From Actinomycetota bacterium (GTDB lineage Bacteria; Actinomycetota; Humimicrobiia; Humimicrobiales; Humimicrobiaceae), in contig JAMCVO010000234.1 in NCBI GenBank assembly GCA_023475715.1, positions 1-10,284 on the forward strand: a stretch of DNA of 10,284 bases. Direction: 5' to 3'. The notes beneath the pieces are model-generated. The model worked only from the letters and a program-made list of their open reading frames with translations. It was not told the DNA's origin and made no database searches. Made by a program: the position numbers and the translations under genes. This document shows, one piece after another, positions 6,887 through 10,284 of the stretch (its first letter is position 1; the number at the start of each line of letters is the position of its first letter).

Positions 6887-7288
6887 TTATCGAACTAATA
6901 GTGACGCCAGTGTTATTTCTTTAATCTTATTTTCAACCAGCTCCTCTAAAGAGTCCAGTTTTGATTTTAGCTCACAACTAATTTGATTGGGGCAGATTTT
7001 TTTCTTAAAAAGACATTCAGTGAGTTTGAACTTACCCTGAAATATTTCCATTAAATCTAAGATATATATCTTTTCCGGTTTTTTTGCCAGCTCAAATCCA
7101 CCATTTTTGCCCTTATATGATTTAAGTACCATCTTTGCACTAAGAGACTGAAGAATTTTTCTTAAAAATGGTCTTGGTGCGCCAAATTCTTTAACTAATT
7201 CTGTTATAGAAATTATCCTGCCCTTATTTCTGGCAATATAAATAAGTGCCCTTATTGAATAATCTGTATCTCTAGTAATTAATTTCAT
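6887..7288 (-). CDS. Rrf2-family transcriptional regulator, probably Fe-S or redox sensing
   Basis: This 133-residue protein has the Rrf2 layout. An N-terminal winged helix carries MKLITRDTDYSIRAL, ITELVKEFGAP and FLRKILQSL; the wing is KGKNGGFELA (60-69); a sensor segment and a C-terminal dimerisation helix follow (about 107-125). Cys92, Cys99 and Cys105 sit where IscR/NsrR-type members bind an iron-sulfur cluster. The spacing is C-x6-C-x5-C, one residue longer than IscR's first gap. It is transcribed away from the blue-copper gene. A 25-base dyad (7342-7366) lies 54 bases upstream of its ATG, so self-regulation and control of the divergent redox genes are likely. A TATAAT (7320-7315, minus strand) fits its -10. 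No clear ribosome site is seen before the ATG. Confidence 0.88.
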   Translation of the reverse strand: MKLITRDTDYSIRALIYIARNKGRIISITELVKEFGAPRPFLRKILQSLSAKMVLKSYKGKNGGFELAKKPEKIYILDLMEIFQGKFKLTECLFKKKICPNQISCELKSKLDSLEELVENKIKEITLASLLVR

Positions 7289-7341
7289 AATATTATAATA
7301 TTGTTATTCTGTTTATTATAAATTTTTTAATATATTGCCGC

Positions 7342-7366
7342 ATATGATACATTAATAGTATCATAT
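7342..7366. promoter_or_regulatory. 25-base dyad, candidate Rrf2 operator in the divergent promoter region
   Basis: ATATGATAC (7342-7350) and GTATCATAT (7358-7366) are perfect inverted 9-base arms around ATTAATA. The dyad touches the -35 (7366-7371) of the rightward promoter and the expected -35 position (about 7338-7343) of the rrf2 promoter. Binding here could therefore repress both sides. That the adjacent Rrf2 protein is the binder is inferred from position. Confidence 0.6.
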
Positions 7367-7395
7367 TGTCAATTGACTTTAATTTATAGTATAAA
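7366..7395 (+). promoter_or_regulatory. Predicted promoter for the blue-copper / PQQ-propeller genes
   Basis: TTGTCA (7366-7371) and TATAAA (7390-7395) are separated by 18 bases, a sound sigma-70-type pair. Transcription would begin near 7402, giving a leader of about 295 bases before the copper-protein ATG. A promoter nearer the gene was looked for and not found. Confidence 0.45.
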
Positions 7396-7402
7396 TTCCG
7401 CA

Positions 7403-7691
7403 GGAAAGGTTCGCTATAAAACCAGTATTAACTTTTCCCATAATTATTTAGGATACTGCATTTCCGCAAGCCATATATTGTCCAGTTATAGTTTCAGCAT
7501 TGCTACAAGTATGCTGTACCAATTGCCAGGGATAAAACTAGTCAAAATACTGTTACCATTATTGTGCTATAAAACTATACTTAAAAAAAGTATGGAAAGA
7601 ACGAAAAACATAATTAGTAATAATAAGGATAAATTCCTTTTATTTTTTTATATATATAAATTGTATCAATTGTTAAAAAATTAAGCGGAGG
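7403..7691 (+). other. Long structured leader ahead of the blue-copper gene
   Basis: No convincing gene lies between the divergent promoters and ATG 7698. At the predicted 5' end, GGAAAGGTT (7403-7411) pairs fully with AACTTTTCC (7430-7438; one G-T pair) around an 18-base loop. GCTATAAAAC occurs at 7413-7422 and 7566-7575. A terminator-like hairpin stands at 7622-7649, then CGGAGG (7686-7691) serves the copper gene. A 103-codon frame (TTG 7373 to 7684) crosses this stretch, but it starts inside the promoter and has no ribosome site. No known riboswitch is recognised. Confidence 0.4.
7622..7649 (+). terminator. Terminator-like hairpin in the leader (possible attenuator)
   Basis: AAGGA (7625-7629) pairs with TCCTT (7635-7639) around TAAAT; the stem extends with AAT/ATT if two T are bulged. 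Seven T (7643-7649) follow. It lies about 50 bases before the copper-protein start on the same strand, so it would stop or attenuate the leader transcript. The stem is short and efficiency is uncertain. Confidence 0.4.
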
Positions 7692-7697
7692 TTTGAA

Positions 7698-8084
7698 ATG
7701 AAAAGAAATTATTTGAGGTATCTTTTGGTGTTCATAACTTTATCAACAATGGTCCTTGCTCTGGCAGGATGCACGAGCTCAGTCAGTACTACAGCTGCCA
7801 CAACTGCAGCAACTACTGCAGGAGGTGCAGGTGCAAAAAATGAGATCAGCATACAGGGAAATGCATTTAATCCGGATAATTTAAGCATCAAGGTTGGAGA
7901 TACAGTTACCTGGACAAATAATGATTCCTATGCTCATACAGTAAAGGCAGTAAATAATGAATTTGACAGCGGCAGCATGGCAGGCGGAGCCAAGTTTAAT
8001 TTTACTTTCACTAAAGAAGGTACATATGAATATATATGCGCTATCCATACATTTATGAAAGGCTCTGTTACCGTAACTAAATAA
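7698..8084 (+). CDS. Blue-copper (plastocyanin/azurin-like) lipoprotein
   Basis: This 128-residue exported lipoprotein has a basic N-end (MKRNYLRY), a hydrophobic stretch and lipobox LAGC with C25 as the lipidated residue. A flexible Thr/Ala linker (about 29-43) leads to a cupredoxin domain (about 47-128). All four type-1 copper ligands are present: H80 in SYAHTV, then C114, H117 and M120 in CAIHTFMKG. It should carry single electrons at the outer membrane face or cell surface. CGGAGG (7686-7691) lies 6 bases before the ATG. The propeller lipoprotein follows 61 bases later and is a likely redox partner. Its expression is probably governed by the Rrf2 dyad and leader upstream. Family and copper site are clear from the motif; partner is inferred. 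Confidence 0.9.
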   Translation: MKRNYLRYLLVFITLSTMVLALAGCTSSVSTTAATTAATTAGGAGAKNEISIQGNAFNPDNLSIKVGDTVTWTNNDSYAHTVKAVNNEFDSGSMAGGAKFNFTFTKEGTYEYICAIHTFMKGSVTVTK

Positions 8085-8106
8085 GGGCAAGGCAAATGCT
8101 TTATTT
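8079..8106 (+). other. Weak hairpin between the copper and propeller genes
   Basis: AAATAAGG (8079-8086), overlapping the stop codon, can pair with CTTTATTT (8099-8106) in an 8-base, mostly A-T stem. It might set the relative amount of the two messages, as a 3' stabiliser or partial terminator. No long T run follows directly. Confidence 0.25.
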
Positions 8107-8145
8107 GATATTTTATAAAAACTTTAAAACAAAGGTGGTAAGGTA

Positions 8146-9750
8146 ATGCATCATAGAAATGTAAAATCTAATATACGCGATATTTTGGTCTTTTTACTTT
8201 CAGTTTTTATAATCCTCTGGCTGGTATCATGCAGTGTAGCAGGGCAAATACCATCAGAAGTAAAAAAATATGCAAATGACTGGCCAACAGCAAATCAGAA
8301 CTATTCAAATACAAGAGCAGCTGCTGGCTCAAAGATAAATTTATCAAATGCAGCAACGCTAGGGGTTGCATGGTCCTTTCCGATAAAGGGAATTAGCGAA
8401 TGGGGTGCTGCAACAACAAATCCACTGATTCTCGGAAACGTAATATATTTTCAGGACTTAAAAAGCAATGTTTATGCTGTAGATTTTAATACCGGTAAAC
8501 AGATCTGGATGAAAGAATATAATGAAGATTCCGGGGCACCGTCAGGTTTATCAATTGGATATGGCAAAATTTTTGCCATGAAGGGCCATTTTGAAATAGT
8601 GGCACTTGATATGAAGGGAAATGAGCTTTGGAAATCAACTATATCAGAAGATCCAAATATTGGTGTTGATATACAGACAACAGTATATGGCGGCTTGGTC
8701 TATGTATCTTCTGTTCCAGGATTATCAAATGAAAATTTTTATAAAGGTGGTGCTTTCGGGGTATTATATGCTCTTGATGAAAAAACAGGAAAAATAGTTT
8801 GGAGCTTTAACACAATCGATTCAAAGGATATATGGGGAAACCGGGAAGTTAACAGCGGCGGTGGGTCATGGTATCCACCAGCAATTGACACAAAAACAAA
8901 TATAACGTACTGGGGAATTGGAAATCCCGCTCCTTGGCCTGGAACAGCCGAATTTCCTAATGGCTCAAGCAGACCTGGACCAAACCTGTACACAAATAGT
9001 ATAGTGGCACTTAACCAAAGTGACGGAAAGCTTTTATGGCATAATCAAGTTCTTCCCCATGATCTTTTTGACTATGACTTACAGATATCACCAATACTTG
9101 CATCAGTAAGCATAAATGGGGTAAATACAGACATCCTTATAGGTGCTGGTAAAATGGGTAGAGTTTACGGTTTTGACAGGAAAACCGGAAAAACACTATG
9201 GGAAACTGCAGTGGGCACTCACCAAAATGATACACTAAAAGAGCTTCCAGAAGGGACTACCAAGGTATCGCCTGGACCATTAGGCGGAGTTGAGACCAAC
9301 ATGGCATATTCAGATGGTATTGTATATGTTCCGGTGGTAAATATGGTAGTTGAATATACACCATCAGAATTTGTTGCTGCATCATTTAGCTTTGATAATG
9401 CAACAGGAGAGCTGGTTGCAATAGATGCAGCAACGGGTAAAATTCTCTGGAACAACAAATTGGATTCACTTAATGTGGGTGCGGCTACGGTTGTAAATGA
9501 TCTGGTATTTACCTCTACTTTTAATGGTAAAATTTATGCATTTAATGCTAAAACAGGGGACAAAGTCTGGGAATATCAGGCTCCAGGCGGCATCAATGGC
9601 TGGCCTGCAGTAAAAGGCGATACAATAATATTTCCTATAGGAATGGGGAAAAACCCGGTATTACTCGCTTTCAAGATTGGGGCTTCAGCAGGTACTCCTG
9701 CTGAAACAACTGCGCCTGCCGGTGGCACAGGAAAGGGATTTCAACAATAA
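8146..9750 (+). CDS. PQQ-dependent dehydrogenase-like beta-propeller lipoprotein
   Basis: This 534-residue exported protein has lipobox LVSC (26-29, lipidated C29) followed by an eight-bladed-propeller-type domain. Seven tryptophan-docking motifs of the form A-x-D-xxTGK-xx-W end at W121, W162, W219, W298, W352, W435 and W475. It matches quinoprotein alcohol/methanol dehydrogenases: WYPPAID with W242, YWGIGNPAPW with N260 (calcium-ligand position), HDLFDYD with D309 (catalytic Asp position) and K336 (PQQ-contact Arg/Lys position). Unlike them it has no cysteine besides C29, so the vicinal disulfide is absent, and the usual calcium-ligand Glu is not seen (K200 falls there). No cytochrome motif is present. 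It may use PQQ atypically or be a non-enzymatic relative. AAAGGTGG (8131-8138) lies 7 bases before the ATG. The blue-copper neighbour is a plausible electron acceptor. A Gly/Ala/Thr-rich tail ends the protein. Confidence 0.82.
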   Translation: MHHRNVKSNIRDILVFLLSVFIILWLVSCSVAGQIPSEVKKYANDWPTANQNYSNTRAAAGSKINLSNAATLGVAWSFPIKGISEWGAATTNPLILGNVIYFQDLKSNVYAVDFNTGKQIWMKEYNEDSGAPSGLSIGYGKIFAMKGHFEIVALDMKGNELWKSTISEDPNIGVDIQTTVYGGLVYVSSVPGLSNENFYKGGAFGVLYALDEKTGKIVWSFNTIDSKDIWGNREVNSGGGSWYPPAIDTKTNITYWGIGNPAPWPGTAEFPNGSSRPGPNLYTNSIVALNQSDGKLLWHNQVLPHDLFDYDLQISPILASVSINGVNTDILIGAGKMGRVYGFDRKTGKTLWETAVGTHQNDTLKELPEGTTKVSPGPLGGVETNMAYSDGIVYVPVVNMVVEYTPSEFVAASFSFDNATGELVAIDAATGKILWNNKLDSLNVGAATVVNDLVFTSTFNGKIYAFNAKTGDKVWEYQAPGGINGWPAVKGDTIIFPIGMGKNPVLLAFKIGASAGTPAETTAPAGGTGKGFQQ

Positions 9751-9808
9751 ATATTTATATTAATGATTTGTCCGTCCCGGTATAGTACCCAACACTAGCA
9801 TACCAAAA

Positions 9809-9841
9809 AAATAAGACCTCATTTAATGGGGCCTTATTTTT
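9809..9841 (+). terminator. Intrinsic terminator after the propeller gene
   Basis: AAATAAGACCTC (9809-9820) pairs with GGGGCCTTATTT (9828-9839) around ATTTAAT, with one A-C mismatch and one G-T pair, and leads into a T run. It lies about 58 bases past the stop and closes the redox module. The AT-symmetrical ends could also let it act on the minus strand for the phosphorylase-like gene. Confidence 0.8.
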
Positions 9842-9936
9842 ATACCGGATTATGATATTGCATCTGAAGTTTAAGGATACTTTTTTGATTTTATATCAAT
9901 ATCATTCAGGATAATGATGTATCAAGATGAAGTATA

Positions 9937-10284
9937 TTAGGATGAGGGTATATTTATAATTGAAAGTATAAAATTGTGCAGACTTCTGCATGCTTTTCTA
10001 AAATTAATCCCGTTTCTGACTAATTTTATTATTTCTGTTGGATTTTTAAGGACAAAACGAATTACTTTAGGATAATTGATGGAAGCATCTTTAATCAGAT
10101 TTTCATAGGACAGAGATATATTATATTTCATATTGTCAGAGATCGATCTCACACATAAAACAGGAATTTTAACCGATGAGAGAAAGTCAAGCAGCCAATA
10201 GCTTTCCATATCTACTGCATCAATACTAAATTCCGGATTTAAGAATTCTTTTCGTGCTTTATCAGCAATTATATTGTGTAAAGT
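9937..10284 (-). CDS. Nucleoside phosphorylase / MTA-SAH nucleosidase-like protein, C-terminal part
   Basis: On the minus strand the frame is open from the window edge (10284) to a stop at 9937, giving about 115 C-terminal residues. ADKARKEFL and IDAVDMESYW followed by IPVLCVRSISDN match the end of the PNP_UDP_1 fold. The Glu of DMES contacts the ribose and the Asp of ISDN the purine in this family. The tail (KVIRFVLKNPTEIIKLV and after) is longer than in MTA/SAH nucleosidase and resembles specialised phosphorylases of unknown substrate. The real start is outside the window; the internal ATG at 10209 is not the start because it splits the conserved AVDMES motif. Bases 9842-9936 before its 3' end show no gene. 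Confidence 0.75.
   Translation of the reverse strand, partial: TLHNIIADKARKEFLNPEFSIDAVDMESYWLLDFLSSVKIPVLCVRSISDNMKYNISLSYENLIKDASINYPKVIRFVLKNPTEIIKLVRNGINFRKACRSLHNFILSIINIPSS

Noticed and set aside
7373..7684. 103-codon plus-strand frame ahead of the blue-copper gene
   Set aside because: It starts with TTG inside the predicted promoter, has no ribosome binding site, resembles no known family and has the composition of AT-rich noncoding DNA. I treat the stretch as a leader.
1..10284. CRISPR array or insertion sequence
   Set aside because: No regularly spaced repeats, transposase motifs or flanking terminal inverted repeats were seen.

Overview
The window is AT-rich bacterial DNA. It has closely packed, Shine-Dalgarno-led genes and very AT-rich intergenic DNA. 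The gene content (a NifV/LeuA-type synthase pair, a two-subunit LeuC/LeuD-type hydro-lyase, Rrf2 and HD-domain proteins, lipoproteins with Thr/Ala-rich linkers) suggests an anaerobic, probably uncultivated bacterium. I cannot assign a phylum from sequence alone.

Layout. Positions 1-174 are the end of rtcB (RNA ligase). A roughly 250-base AT-rich gap follows. A tight plus-strand operon then runs 423-5727: two tandem paralogues of the homocitrate / 2-isopropylmalate / Re-citrate synthase family, an aconitase-type large subunit, its small subunit (interrupted by an in-frame stop) and an isocitrate/homoisocitrate-type dehydrogenase. Together these encode a three-step chain elongation of a 2-oxoacid with acetyl-CoA. 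The product would be 2-oxoadipate (from 2-oxoglutarate, via homocitrate) or 2-oxoglutarate (from oxaloacetate, via citrate). Residues in the dehydrogenase lean toward the citrate/isocitrate version.

The most striking feature is that the two synthases have lost complementary halves of the active site. The first keeps the metal-binding TIM barrel but has lost both histidines of the HESGIH motif. The second has lost two of three metal ligands but keeps HESGIH. In this family the C-terminal subdomain of one subunit completes the active site of its partner, so the pair looks like an obligate heteromer. The small-subunit stop lies inside a 20-base exact copy of a piece of the downstream dehydrogenase gene, which suggests a local template switch or an assembly error.

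Positions 5728-6886 form a junkyard-like stretch. It holds a 25-base 3' end of a tRNA-Gln (probable attachment-site scar), a RelE/ParE toxin remnant with no start codon or antitoxin, an intact small HD-domain hydrolase and a decayed YdeI/OmdA-family gene.

Positions 6887-9841 form a redox module. An Rrf2 regulator (minus strand) diverges from a blue-copper lipoprotein and a PQQ-type beta-propeller lipoprotein. A 25-base dyad lies between them, overlapping the predicted -35 of the rightward promoter, and the copper gene has a long leader of about 300 bases with a terminator-like hairpin. An intrinsic terminator closes the module. The window ends in the C-terminal part of a nucleoside phosphorylase-like gene on the minus strand.
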